Source of the DNA: Bacteroidia bacterium
GTDB taxonomy: Bacteria > Bacteroidota > Bacteroidia > Flavobacteriales_E > Vicingaceae
Reading direction: 5' to 3'
Assembly (NCBI GenBank): GCA_030433355.1
Contig: JAUIMG010000007.1
Coordinates: 1-64,000 of the forward strand
DNA length: 64,000 nt
Shown here: positions 24,783-34,680 of the stretch, one piece after another
Layout of the letters: the number at the start of each line of letters is the position of its first letter
Position numbering within the stretch: the stretch's first letter is position 1
The notes under the pieces: model-generated
What the model saw: the letters and a program-made list of their open reading frames with translations, nothing else
What the model was told of the DNA's origin: nothing
Database searches by the model: none
Made by a program: the position numbers and the translations under genes

Positions 24783-27542
24783 TTGTTTAAAATACTCCCA
24801 TTTCTTCTGTTTTTCTCCTGCACCATTATTGCCAATGCGCAAGAGTTTGGTGGTTTTAGACCAAGTAAACTATGGTACCAAGTAGAAACGGAAAACTACC
24901 GGATCATTTTTGGCAAAGATGCGAAAGAAGAAGCACAACAAGTAGCAAATACTTTCACCCAAATGAATGGAATTTCTCCAAACATTGGCGATAAAAGAAG
25001 AAAAATTGACTTAGTGCTTCAAGATAGACCAACTAGAGCAAATGGTTATGTTGGTGCAGCCCCTTTTCGTTCAGAATACTTTCTAAACCCACCAAGCGAT
25101 AATTACTCTTTAGGCTCTACCAATTGGGCTCAACTGCTTGCTATTCATGAAAATCAACATGTATTGCAATACAGCAATAGCATGTATGGACTTACCAAAT
25201 TAGCACTACTTATTGCCGGCGATAATTTCTTTGGCGTATTTCAACGCTTAAGCGTACCTAATTGGTTTATGGAAGGAGATGCAGTTAGGGCAGAGACAGA
25301 ATATGGCCTTCAAGGTAGAGGAAGAATCCCTTCCTTTATGAATGACTTTAGGCAATATAGTTTGGAGGGAAATCTTCCTAAATATAGTGTTATTAGAAAT
25401 GGATCTATCAACAAATACTATCCAAACCACTACCCATTAGGTTATTTGATGGCTAAATATGGAAAAGACACCTATGGCGATGAGTTTTGGACCAAAGTGC
25501 TCCGAGATGCTACAGCCTACAAAGGTCTTTTCTACCCTTTTTCTAAAGCCCTTAAAAGGCATAGCGGCTTAAAAGTAAAGGAGTTTTACCACGCTAGTTT
25601 TGATTATTTTAAAGATAGTAGCACGGTTCAAGTAGAAGAGAAAACATATAAAACCGTAGAAAATTATTACTTTCCTAAATACTTGGAAGATGGTTCTTTG
25701 ATCTACTACAAAGACAGCTATGATCAAATAGGTGCATTCTATAAGAAAGGAGACAAAGAAGAACTACTCCATCGACCAGGAATTAGAATAAGTAATTACT
25801 TTGATGCCAACGATAGCCTTATTGTTTATGCAAAATCTAACTTTCATCCAAGATGGTTTTGGGACGATTACTCCAACTTAAGTTTAATCAATTATAAGCA
25901 AGGAAAAGAAATACAGCTCACTGAAAAAGCAAGGTACTTCTCCCCTGCCATCTCCCAAAATGGTAAAAGTATAGCGGCAGTATTTAGCAGTACCAAACAG
26001 AAATATGCCATACATATTCTTTCTATTGAAAATCCAAAAGAAATAGATAGCATACCCAATCCTGAAAACTATTATCACAATAATCCGCAATGGTTGAATG
26101 ACTCTTTTCTTATCTGCACAAGTAGAAGTTGGGAAGGTAAAATGGCTTTGACTAAAGTGAATATTCAAACAGGAGAAACGGAGGCTCTAACTCCTTGGAC
26201 CATTTACCTCCTTGGAGTTCCTGAAATAAAAAATAAAAACATCTACTTCTCTGCCAATTTTGACGGATTAGATCATATTTACCAATATAGTCTAGCCGAT
26301 TCTAAAGTCTACAAATTGACTGACAAGCCAAACGGGCAATACCAAGTAAGTATTAATAGCAAAGAAAATAGCTTAATTACAAGCAACTTTGGCTTGTGGG
26401 GAAATAGACTAGAAAAATTGGCAATTAGTAAAAAGGAAGCGTTTCAAATTCCGAAGGAATATGTAAAACCATTAACTGCATTTGAGCAAATTGATACCAA
26501 ATCAACCATCAAGCTAGACAGCAGTTCTAATTTTCAAATAGAGAGATATAGAAAGGTAAAGCACCTGATTAATGTTTATTCTTGGTCTACTACTTTCAAC
26601 GACCCAAACTATAGCTTGCAGATTAACTCTGAAAATATCCTCAATAATTTACGAGCGAATATGGGAGTGAATTACAACACCAATGAAAATGGCGCTGCAG
26701 TTTATGGCAATGTTATTTATGCTGGCTTTTTTCCTGTCTTAAATATGAGTATAAGTAGGCTACAAAGAAGCAATACCTTTCGTGGCAGAGAATTTAGATG
26801 GCTAGAAAGCTATTTAAGCACGGGAGCAATTATTCCCTTAGACCTAAGCAGTAACCTTTATATTAGAGGACTAAGTTTTGGAACCTCTTACAACTTTAAT
26901 GAAATAGACTCTGACAATGATTTTGTTGGAAACATTAGAGTGCATTCCGCTTCTGCTTTAATGACCTACAGACAACAAAGAATAAAAGCGAAGAAGAATA
27001 TATTTACACATCTTGGCATTTATTCTAATCTAGATTTTACCAAAGGGATTGAGCCGAATGAAGTGGGTCAATTGTTATTTCAAAATAGCATATCTAGCAG
27101 AGGACTTTTTAAAAACCACAACCTAATGCTTGACTTTGATGCCCAATTGCTGAAGGGAAAAGAAAGCTATACTTTTCAAGACAACTACTTCTATTCTCGT
27201 GGTTTTGACCCTGCCTTTTACGATGATATTTACAAAGTGAGCTTAAACTATCATTTGCCATTGATATATCCCAATGCAGGCTTTGGAGGCATTATCTTTT
27301 TTCAGCGCATTAGAGCCAATGCCTATTTTGATTATAGCCAGACCTTCGGAAACTTTATTGGATTTAGCTTGGAGCAGAATTACACTAGCTGTGGCTTAGA
27401 AATAATATTTGACACCAAAATGTTTAACAGCTTTAGCTCCACTTTTGGAATTAGGTATGGTAGAATATTAGAAGGCGAATTTTTAAGTTCTAATGGAAGG
27501 GAAGACTTTATAGAAGTATTTATTCCGATTAGAAGATTCTAG
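24783..27542 (+). CDS. Putative gluzincin metallopeptidase with beta-propeller and outer-membrane barrel
   Basis: A 919-residue envelope protein beginning at TTG 24783, which gives a clean signal peptide (FKILPFLLFFSCTIIANA). Residues 20-290 resemble the peptidase-MA/gluzincin fold: HENQH at 122-126 fits HExxH, and WFMEGDAV with Glu164 fits the third zinc ligand. Residues about 300-560 look like a TolB/WD40-type propeller (YFSPAISQNGKSIAAVFSS, GKMALTKVNIQTGETEAL). From about 600 on, amphipathic strands with many aromatic residues run to the end (FIEVFIPIRRF), as in an outer-membrane barrel. No catalytic activity is proven; domain limits are approximate. Its stop shares CTAG with the convergent downstream gene. 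Confidence 0.7.
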   Translation: MFKILPFLLFFSCTIIANAQEFGGFRPSKLWYQVETENYRIIFGKDAKEEAQQVANTFTQMNGISPNIGDKRRKIDLVLQDRPTRANGYVGAAPFRSEYFLNPPSDNYSLGSTNWAQLLAIHENQHVLQYSNSMYGLTKLALLIAGDNFFGVFQRLSVPNWFMEGDAVRAETEYGLQGRGRIPSFMNDFRQYSLEGNLPKYSVIRNGSINKYYPNHYPLGYLMAKYGKDTYGDEFWTKVLRDATAYKGLFYPFSKALKRHSGLKVKEFYHASFDYFKDSSTVQVEEKTYKTVENYYFPKYLEDGSLIYYKDSYDQIGAFYKKGDKEELLHRPGIRISNYFDANDSLIVYAKSNFHPRWFWDDYSNLSLINYKQGKEIQLTEKARYFSPAISQNGKSIAAVFSSTKQKYAIHILSIENPKEIDSIPNPENYYHNNPQWLNDSFLICTSRSWEGKMALTKVNIQTGETEALTPWTIYLLGVPEIKNKNIYFSANFDGLDHIYQYSLADSKVYKLTDKPNGQYQVSINSKENSLITSNFGLWGNRLEKLAISKKEAFQIPKEYVKPLTAFEQIDTKSTIKLDSSSNFQIERYRKVKHLINVYSWSTTFNDPNYSLQINSENILNNLRANMGVNYNTNENGAAVYGNVIYAGFFPVLNMSISRLQRSNTFRGREFRWLESYLSTGAIIPLDLSSNLYIRGLSFGTSYNFNEIDSDNDFVGNIRVHSASALMTYRQQRIKAKKNIFTHLGIYSNLDFTKGIEPNEVGQLLFQNSISSRGLFKNHNLMLDFDAQLLKGKESYTFQDNYFYSRGFDPAFYDDIYKVSLNYHLPLIYPNAGFGGIIFFQRIRANAYFDYSQTFGNFIGFSLEQNYTSCGLEIIFDTKMFNSFSSTFGIRYGRILEGEFLSSNGREDFIEVFIPIRRF

Positions 27543-28075
27543 TCTTTGGAGTAGGTTTTCCATTCTGTATTTTCATACAATTTATCAAAATACATCTCTA
27601 ACTCCCTCAATATTTCAGGGCCTTCATACCTATTCACCACTTGTTTTACTACTTCATCTCTTCTCAGGGTTACTATGGCTGAAGGTAAATCAGTTACATT
27701 CTCAGAATCGTATTTATCTTGCATTTTTAAAAAGCCTATCTCTTCTGCTTTCTTCAATAGATTTCTTATTTTCTCCTTATCACCCAAGGTATAAAACTTG
27801 CCTTTTTGATCTACCCATTCGATTCCATTGTAAATGGCAAAGCCACTTTTATAAACCGTAAGCGTATATATTGGGCAACGACCAAAGCAGGCCGTTCTCT
27901 GAATTTTAGCTACAGCAGAATCTGCAAAGCCAGGAATTTCTAATTGCGTAATTTCTTCTTCCTCATTTACTTCTTCTATTTGTTCTACCACTTCTGTAGC
28001 AGCAATTTTCTCTTTGTTTTTACAGGAGAATAGGGAAATGCTTGCTAGAAGAAAATATAATAAGATACGGATCAT
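27539..28075 (-). CDS. DUF6438-like lipoprotein
   Basis: A 178-residue protein with a lipoprotein signal (LLASISLFSCKNK, lipid on Cys18). After an acidic spacer comes the conserved pattern AKIQRTACFGRCPIYTLTVYKSG, with two cysteines that may form a disulfide or metal site, and YDSENVTDLPSAIVTLRRDE. I recall this as the DUF6438 family, of unknown function. It is probably in the periplasmic leaflet of the outer or inner membrane. Its stop overlaps that of the convergent metallopeptidase-like gene by four bases. Confidence 0.75.
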   Translation of the reverse strand: MIRILLYFLLASISLFSCKNKEKIAATEVVEQIEEVNEEEEITQLEIPGFADSAVAKIQRTACFGRCPIYTLTVYKSGFAIYNGIEWVDQKGKFYTLGDKEKIRNLLKKAEEIGFLKMQDKYDSENVTDLPSAIVTLRRDEVVKQVVNRYEGPEILRELEMYFDKLYENTEWKTYSKD

Positions 28076-28140
28076 TGGTTAAAAGCTAATTGTGAAATGA
28101 ATCTCAAAGGTAAGTGAATTCAGTTCAATTACGAATCTTG

Positions 28141-28191
28141 GAATTTCAAATAATGAATGCTAATACAACAGACCATTCGAGTTTTGAAATT
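28141..28191. repeat. Short hairpin repeat, copy 1
   Basis: AATTTCAAA (28142-28150) and TTTGAAATT (28183-28191) form a 9-bp stem just downstream of the stop of the 28198-29157 gene. The sequence around it (ATTACGAAT, GAATTTCAAA, TTTTGAAATT, AATCCTCATTG) recurs around copy 2 at 29508-29552 in the same place relative to the paralogous gene. Confidence 0.6.
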
Positions 28192-28197
28192 AAATCC

Positions 28198-29157
28198 TCA
28201 TTGTTTAATTAGTTTCTTCGTAACTCTATTCACCCCATCAGAAACACTAAGAAAGTATATTCCTTTGGGTAAATCTCCTAAATCAAGTGCATAGCGATTA
28301 TTTATAGTACCTGTTGGGCTAACAATTACTTCTTTGCCTAAAAGATTGTATAAAATAAAATTAAGCCTTTGATTTCCTTCGTAATTAACGACAACTCTGT
28401 TTTCAAATGGGTTTGGGTATACATTCAATTTATCTTTTAAGCTATTTTCTCTTAATCCAATGGCAGTATCTTCAGGTAGGCTATCGCAATGCCCAAGAAA
28501 AAAATCATCTAAATAATAGTAAACACCGTTATGACTAATATTATTTCCACCATTAATTTTCAAGGTATCTATATCAATACTATTTTTAAAATGTCCAAGA
28601 ATGAAATATCTTTCTCCTCCTTGTGCTAAATATCTTCCAGAAACTTTAACCCATAATTCTTTTTCCGTAAAATAAGTTGAATCTATAAACTCAATATCAG
28701 GAGTAAATGGAATAACAGAGTTAATTTGAAGGTTCACTTTATTATTTGAAAATAAAACACCAAGCTGATTTTTCAGAGCATAGTTAGATGAATCTGCTAA
28801 GCTCATAAAAAATTGCAAGCAATATGCTGAATCTTTAAGAAGTGAAGTTGAAAGTTCATTTTGAATATATTCTCTGCTTGAACTTCGAGATTTGCTATAT
28901 AAAACTATTCCATAATAGCCATTGTCTAATTTTGCATTTTGAAAACCATTTAAGTTTAAGGGAACTTTCCAAGGGTCCCTAGTAGAAGGGTGAAGAAAAT
29001 CAGGGGAACTTGAAGTTGCACTACTCCAATAATTTGGAGTAATAATATTAAAATTACCAACTAAAGTATCTTTAAAACCTCCATTCTGAATAAAATTCTG
29101 TGCCAGTAAATTACTAGCACAGAACGTGATTAGGATTATACTTAGATTAAAACGCAT
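28198..29157 (-). CDS. T9SS-exported protein, tandem paralog 1
   Basis: A 319-residue secreted protein. The signal peptide (LSIILITFCASNLLAQ) is followed by a single beta-rich domain of about 215 residues containing YIQNELSTSLLKDSAYCLQF and YYLDDFFLGHCDSLP, a layout common in Bacteroidota surface proteins with a jelly-roll or carbohydrate-binding-like fold. The last 75 residues are a type A sorting domain (VYPNPFENRVVVNY ... LPKGIYFLSVSDG ... TKKLIKQ). It starts at a TAATG junction with the C-terminal remnant at 29157-29490. Its sorting-domain DNA is nearly identical to that of paralog 2, while the N-terminal domains have diverged. Confidence 0.82.
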   Translation of the reverse strand: MRFNLSIILITFCASNLLAQNFIQNGGFKDTLVGNFNIITPNYWSSATSSSPDFLHPSTRDPWKVPLNLNGFQNAKLDNGYYGIVLYSKSRSSSREYIQNELSTSLLKDSAYCLQFFMSLADSSNYALKNQLGVLFSNNKVNLQINSVIPFTPDIEFIDSTYFTEKELWVKVSGRYLAQGGERYFILGHFKNSIDIDTLKINGGNNISHNGVYYYLDDFFLGHCDSLPEDTAIGLRENSLKDKLNVYPNPFENRVVVNYEGNQRLNFILYNLLGKEVIVSPTGTINNRYALDLGDLPKGIYFLSVSDGVNRVTKKLIKQ

Positions 29158-29490
29158 TACTCAATTACCAATTTACCGCTTTCTAGAATAGTTTCCGCAT
29201 TTATAAGACGATAAAGGTACAAACCATGACGCACGGCTTTCAATTCGATGCTGTGCAATGAATTGCTATTTAATCTATTTCTCATCACTTTTCTTCCTGT
29301 AACATCGTGCAATTCAAAGTAAATCTCTTCACCGTCCTTTACCTCAAATCTTAAATTAACCAACTCTTTAGTTGGATTAGGATAAATAGCAAAGCTGTTT
29401 TCTTCTTCCTCCAATGCACTTAGCCTTTTTTGGTTTCGTTGAACTGGTAAGGTGGATTCACAATAATTACTAATTAAAGGATAACCCCTA
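29157..29490 (-). pseudogene. C-terminal remnant of a T9SS protein, copy 1
   Basis: The frame encodes a tail resembling the remnant at 30521-31040: GYPLISNYCE, a short linker, then AIYPNPTKELVNLRF and a sorting domain ending LYRLINAETILESGKLVIE. The last 19 residues are identical in the two copies. The frame stays open upstream to 29561, but those 23 or so residues are a translation of the hairpin repeat and not a normal start or signal peptide. It therefore looks like the last ~110 residues of a larger gene cut at the repeat. It is not expected to be exported, since it lacks a signal peptide. Confidence 0.65.
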
Positions 29491-29507
29491 TTTAATTTCA
29501 AATCTGA

Positions 29508-29552
29508 GAATTTCAAATTACGAATGATTCGTAATTCTAAGTTTTGAAATTC
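29508..29552. repeat. Short hairpin repeat, copy 2
   Basis: GAATTTCAAA (29508-29517) pairs with TTTGAAATTC (29543-29552), and TTACGAAT (29518-29525) pairs with ATTCGTAA (29527-29534), giving an 18-bp stem with one bulge. It lies 13 bases from the stop of the 29565-30524 gene and at the point where the remnant 29157-29490 loses similarity to its longer copy. Confidence 0.7.
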
Positions 29553-29564
29553 GTAATTCAATCC

Positions 29565-30524
29565 TCATTGTTTAATTAGTTTCTTCGTAACTCTATTCAC
29601 CCCATCAGATACACTAAGAAAGTATATTCCTTTGGGTAAATCTCCTAAATCAAGTGCATAGCGATTATTTATAGTACCTGTTGGGCTAACAATTACTTCT
29701 TTGCCTAAAAGATTGTATAAAATAAAATTAAGACTTTGATTTCCTTCGTAATTAACGACAACTCTTCCTTCAAATGGGTTAGGGTAAACATTCAATTTAT
29801 CTTTTAAGCTATTTTCTCTTAACCCTATAGACGTGTCTACAGGCAAGCTATCACAATGTCCTAAAAATACATTGTCAATGTAGTAATAAGCTGCTTGAAA
29901 CATGGGATCATTTCCACCACCATCTACAAATGAAGTATCTGTATTTGAATTATCGTTAAAATTTCCGATAATCAGATATTCTTCATTACCATTTGCAACA
30001 AAACTTCCACCAACTTTTACCCAATTGGTTTTATCAATATTAAAAGTAGAATCAACTTCCAGATAAGGTGTAAAAGGTAAATTCACACGAGTAGTCGAAT
30101 TTATTGCTGTTTCGGAAAAATAGACACCTAAGCTGTTTTTAGTAGCATAATTCATAGAGTCTGCAAGACTCACATACATCTGAAAGCAATAGGATGAATC
30201 TTTTTGTAAACTCCTAATTAATTTATTTTGGATATATTCTCTTGCTAAACCATTTGAAAAAAAGGTTATTATTCCGAGATAAGCAATTCCTGATTTGGCC
30301 TCTTGAAAGCCTGCAAAATTATCTGGAGCTCCAAAATCTACTATATGAAAATTTGTTAAATAATCTGGACTGCCATTGGTTGGAGAATCCCATTCTTTTG
30401 CAAATTTCAACCCAAAATTCTTTTGGATTGTATCTTCTAAATTTCCATTTGGAATTATGTTCTGTGCTAGTGATGAATTGGCACAGAACATAATTAAGAT
30501 TACAAATAACTTAAATCGTATCAC
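29565..30524 (-). CDS. T9SS-exported protein, tandem paralog 2
   Basis: A 319-residue paralog of the 28198-29157 product with the same layout: signal peptide (LFVILIMFCANSSLAQ), beta-rich domain with YIQNKLIRSLQKDSSYCFQM and YYIDNVFLGHCDSLP, and an almost identical type A sorting domain. The start is GTG at 30524, within a GTGA overlap with the stop of the remnant upstream, so translation may once have been coupled. The N-terminal domains differ at many positions while the last 75 or so codons match nearly base for base, which suggests recent gene conversion or a shared recent origin of that end only. Ligand unknown. Confidence 0.8.
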   Translation of the reverse strand: MIRFKLFVILIMFCANSSLAQNIIPNGNLEDTIQKNFGLKFAKEWDSPTNGSPDYLTNFHIVDFGAPDNFAGFQEAKSGIAYLGIITFFSNGLAREYIQNKLIRSLQKDSSYCFQMYVSLADSMNYATKNSLGVYFSETAINSTTRVNLPFTPYLEVDSTFNIDKTNWVKVGGSFVANGNEEYLIIGNFNDNSNTDTSFVDGGGNDPMFQAAYYYIDNVFLGHCDSLPVDTSIGLRENSLKDKLNVYPNPFEGRVVVNYEGNQSLNFILYNLLGKEVIVSPTGTINNRYALDLGDLPKGIYFLSVSDGVNRVTKKLIKQ

Positions 30525-31040
30525 TCAATTACTAATTTACCGCTTTCTAGAATAGTTTCCGCATTTATTAGACGGTAAAGGTATATTCCATGTTTTAATC
30601 CTTCAATTTTTAATTCTTGTTTTTTAGAAGGATTTAACAACTTATCAAAAACTAGACGACCAGAGACATCAAATAGTTCAATCGTAATTAATTTATCAGA
30701 GTTATAATTTATATATACTAATCCTGATGTAGGGTTAGGATATAATGAAATCTCTGATTCATTTGGGTTTCGCAATCGTTTTTGGGTTGGAGGCACTATT
30801 TGTGGTAAACGTTCGCAATTATTGGTTATAATGGGATAACCAAATTGATATAAAATAGCTCTCGCATTATATACTGCAACTCCATCTTCATAAGGGCACT
30901 TATTTGCTAAAAGGAGTAATGATTGCAGAGCTGCACTATCTGGTACACCATTGGTATCTAATTTGCTTTTTATGCCTTCTATAAATACAATGTTTTGATC
31001 TTGATTTGTGAGTGTTGTAAAAGTTTGCCGTTGGTTTTTC
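30521..31040 (-). pseudogene. C-terminal remnant of a T9SS protein, copy 2
   Basis: An open frame runs out of the 3' end of yidC without a start or signal peptide. It encodes VFIEGIKSKLDTNGVPDSAA, then LANKCPYEDGVAVYNARAIL, then GYPIITNNCE, and ends in a sorting domain (SLYPNPTSGLVYINY ... LYRLINAETILESGKLVIE). The cysteine-containing 'KCPYEDG-AVYNARA' segment precedes the sorting domain in many long Bacteroidota surface proteins, so this is the last ~170 residues of a much larger lost gene. A GTG at 30796 could start a 91-residue product but without any export signal. Its deletion end lies exactly at the yidC stop. Confidence 0.7.
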
Positions 31041-32978
31041 TTATTTCTTCTTCTTTGGTAAAGGCTGCCCTTTCTGCTTAGCCATTTCCTCTAGTCTCTT
31101 TTGGAAACCAGATTTTTTCTGAGATTTTGGCTTTTTCTTATTCACCTCAATCTTTGCACGGATAGAGTCTTCGTTAATAAAGACTTTACGAATCAATACC
31201 GTTTGACCAATAGAAATTATGTTGGCTAAGAAATAGTAATAACTCAAACCAGAAGAATAGTTATTAAAGAAAAACAACATCATGAATGGCATGATATACA
31301 TCATGATTTTCATTTGTGCTGCCATTGCTCCCTCCGCTGCAGCTCCCATGCTCATTTGACTATTCATCTTGGTATACAACATAATAGAAACAGCCATCAA
31401 CAAAGTAAATAAGCTAATGTGGTCGCCATAGAATGGAATAGAAAATCCTTCTGGGAAGTTATAAATAGAATCGTAAGTAGATAAATCGTCTGCCCACAAG
31501 AAGCTCTCTTGTCTCAACTCAATAGATGCAGGGAAGAAACGGAACATCGCAATTAAAATCGGCATCTGAATCAACAAGGGAATACATCCACTCAATGGAT
31601 TAACTCCTGTTTGCTTGTATAAGCTCATCATGGCTTGCTGCTTCTTCATAGCATCATCCTTAAACTTATCGTTGATCTCATTGATCTCTGGTTTTAAAAC
31701 TCTCATTTTAGCACCAGACAAATAGGTTTTGTAGGTAATGGGAGATAAAACTAATTTCAAGAGAATCGTCAGTATTAAAATGATGATACCATAATTCCAA
31801 TTAAAGCTATCTAAGAAATTAAATACAGGAATAACTGCAAACTTGTTAACCCATCCAAAAATACCCCACCCTAAATCGATGATGTTCTGCAGTTCATTGT
31901 CATACTTGTTTAAAACGTTGTATTTATTTGGCCCCATATAAAGTGCCATACCAAATTGCTCTATATCGGAACCACTTACTGGAATAGTTAAAACGGTATT
32001 TAATTTCTTCACATAATCTTCAGAAGTTTCATCTGTAACAAGTTCTGCATAAGCATTGGACTTATCAAAGAAATCATCCGCAATAATTGCCGTATTAAAG
32101 AACTGCTGCTTCAAAGAAACCCACTTTAAAGAGCTTTCGTAGTTCTCTTTTTCATCGCTTGTAGGACTTATGTAATCTACATCCTCTCCTTTGTATTTGT
32201 AGTAAATGGTGGTAGCATCTCGCTGACTTTTTAAACTCTTCTCTTGGTTAGGTGCCTGAACTTCCCAATTCAAGTAAATCTCTCCACTTCGCATATCTAC
32301 TACCTTGTCCATTCCAATAAAACGAAGGTCAAAGTCCATCAAGAAATCATTCCCTTTGATGGTGTATTTCTGCTCGATATACTGATCATCATTTAAGGCA
32401 ACTTTGAAAGCTATTTCTCTTTCATTATCTCCGCTTACTTCAAAATCAATCTCATTGGTTTCAAAGTATAGCTCATCGGTATAGATGCTATTATTGTCTC
32501 TAGTAAAAAAGTTCAAATTAAAATTAGAAGTAGAATCAAATAAGACTAACTCTCCCCCATTGTAAGTTTGATAATCTTTCAGCACCACTTTTTCTACTTT
32601 CCCACCTTTGGTGTTGAAGTAAAATGTCATCAATTCATTTTCTACCTTAATAATTCTTTCTTCCCCTTCTGCATTTTTTGCAAAGGCGCCAAAAGACTCA
32701 GCTAAAACAGAATTTTTAATGGAATCGTTAGCCGTATTTAAAGCAGAATCAATAGCTACAATAGTCTCTTCTCTAGAAGTAGATTTCTCTTGTATGCTTT
32801 CTGTTTTTGCCTCTTCTTGTGCTGCTAAAATTCTAGATTTTTCAAACTCTACCTTTTCAATAGAGTCTCTTAGTCTTTTTTGCTCTGCTATTTGCTCATC
32901 CGTAGGTGAATTAAGCACACTGAAGCCAATCATTATTGCTCCAATTAATAGTAGTCCTATAAATGTATTCTTATCCAT
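31041..32978 (-). CDS. yidC: Membrane protein insertase YidC
   Basis: A 645-residue inner-membrane insertase/chaperone. The N-terminal anchor (MDKNTFIGLLLIGAIMIGFS) is followed by the large periplasmic beta-sandwich domain (about 90-360) and the conserved five-helix core starting at FNWNYGIIILILTILLKLVL, with MKKQQAMMSLYKQTGVNPL in the cytoplasmic hairpin and GCIPLLIQMPILIAMFRFF. It ends in a basic lysine-rich tail (PLPKKKK) that may contact ribosomes. Length and layout are normal for Bacteroidota. It lies 12 bases after pyrG on the same strand. Confidence 0.97.
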   Translation of the reverse strand: MDKNTFIGLLLIGAIMIGFSVLNSPTDEQIAEQKRLRDSIEKVEFEKSRILAAQEEAKTESIQEKSTSREETIVAIDSALNTANDSIKNSVLAESFGAFAKNAEGEERIIKVENELMTFYFNTKGGKVEKVVLKDYQTYNGGELVLFDSTSNFNLNFFTRDNNSIYTDELYFETNEIDFEVSGDNEREIAFKVALNDDQYIEQKYTIKGNDFLMDFDLRFIGMDKVVDMRSGEIYLNWEVQAPNQEKSLKSQRDATTIYYKYKGEDVDYISPTSDEKENYESSLKWVSLKQQFFNTAIIADDFFDKSNAYAELVTDETSEDYVKKLNTVLTIPVSGSDIEQFGMALYMGPNKYNVLNKYDNELQNIIDLGWGIFGWVNKFAVIPVFNFLDSFNWNYGIIILILTILLKLVLSPITYKTYLSGAKMRVLKPEINEINDKFKDDAMKKQQAMMSLYKQTGVNPLSGCIPLLIQMPILIAMFRFFPASIELRQESFLWADDLSTYDSIYNFPEGFSIPFYGDHISLFTLLMAVSIMLYTKMNSQMSMGAAAEGAMAAQMKIMMYIMPFMMLFFFNNYSSGLSYYYFLANIISIGQTVLIRKVFINEDSIRAKIEVNKKKPKSQKKSGFQKRLEEMAKQKGQPLPKKKK

Positions 32979-32990
32979 TCAATTATAATA

Positions 32991-34619
<1,629 letters not shown>

Positions 34620-34680
34620 TTAAGAAATAAACTGTCCGCGAAATTAAGAGAAACAAATGGGCTATAAAACTTTTATTTAC

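Noticed and set aside
28198-31040. Insertion sequence or transposon
   Set aside because: The duplicated genes encode T9SS cargo and tails, not a transposase; no terminal inverted repeats with target duplications were found around the region.
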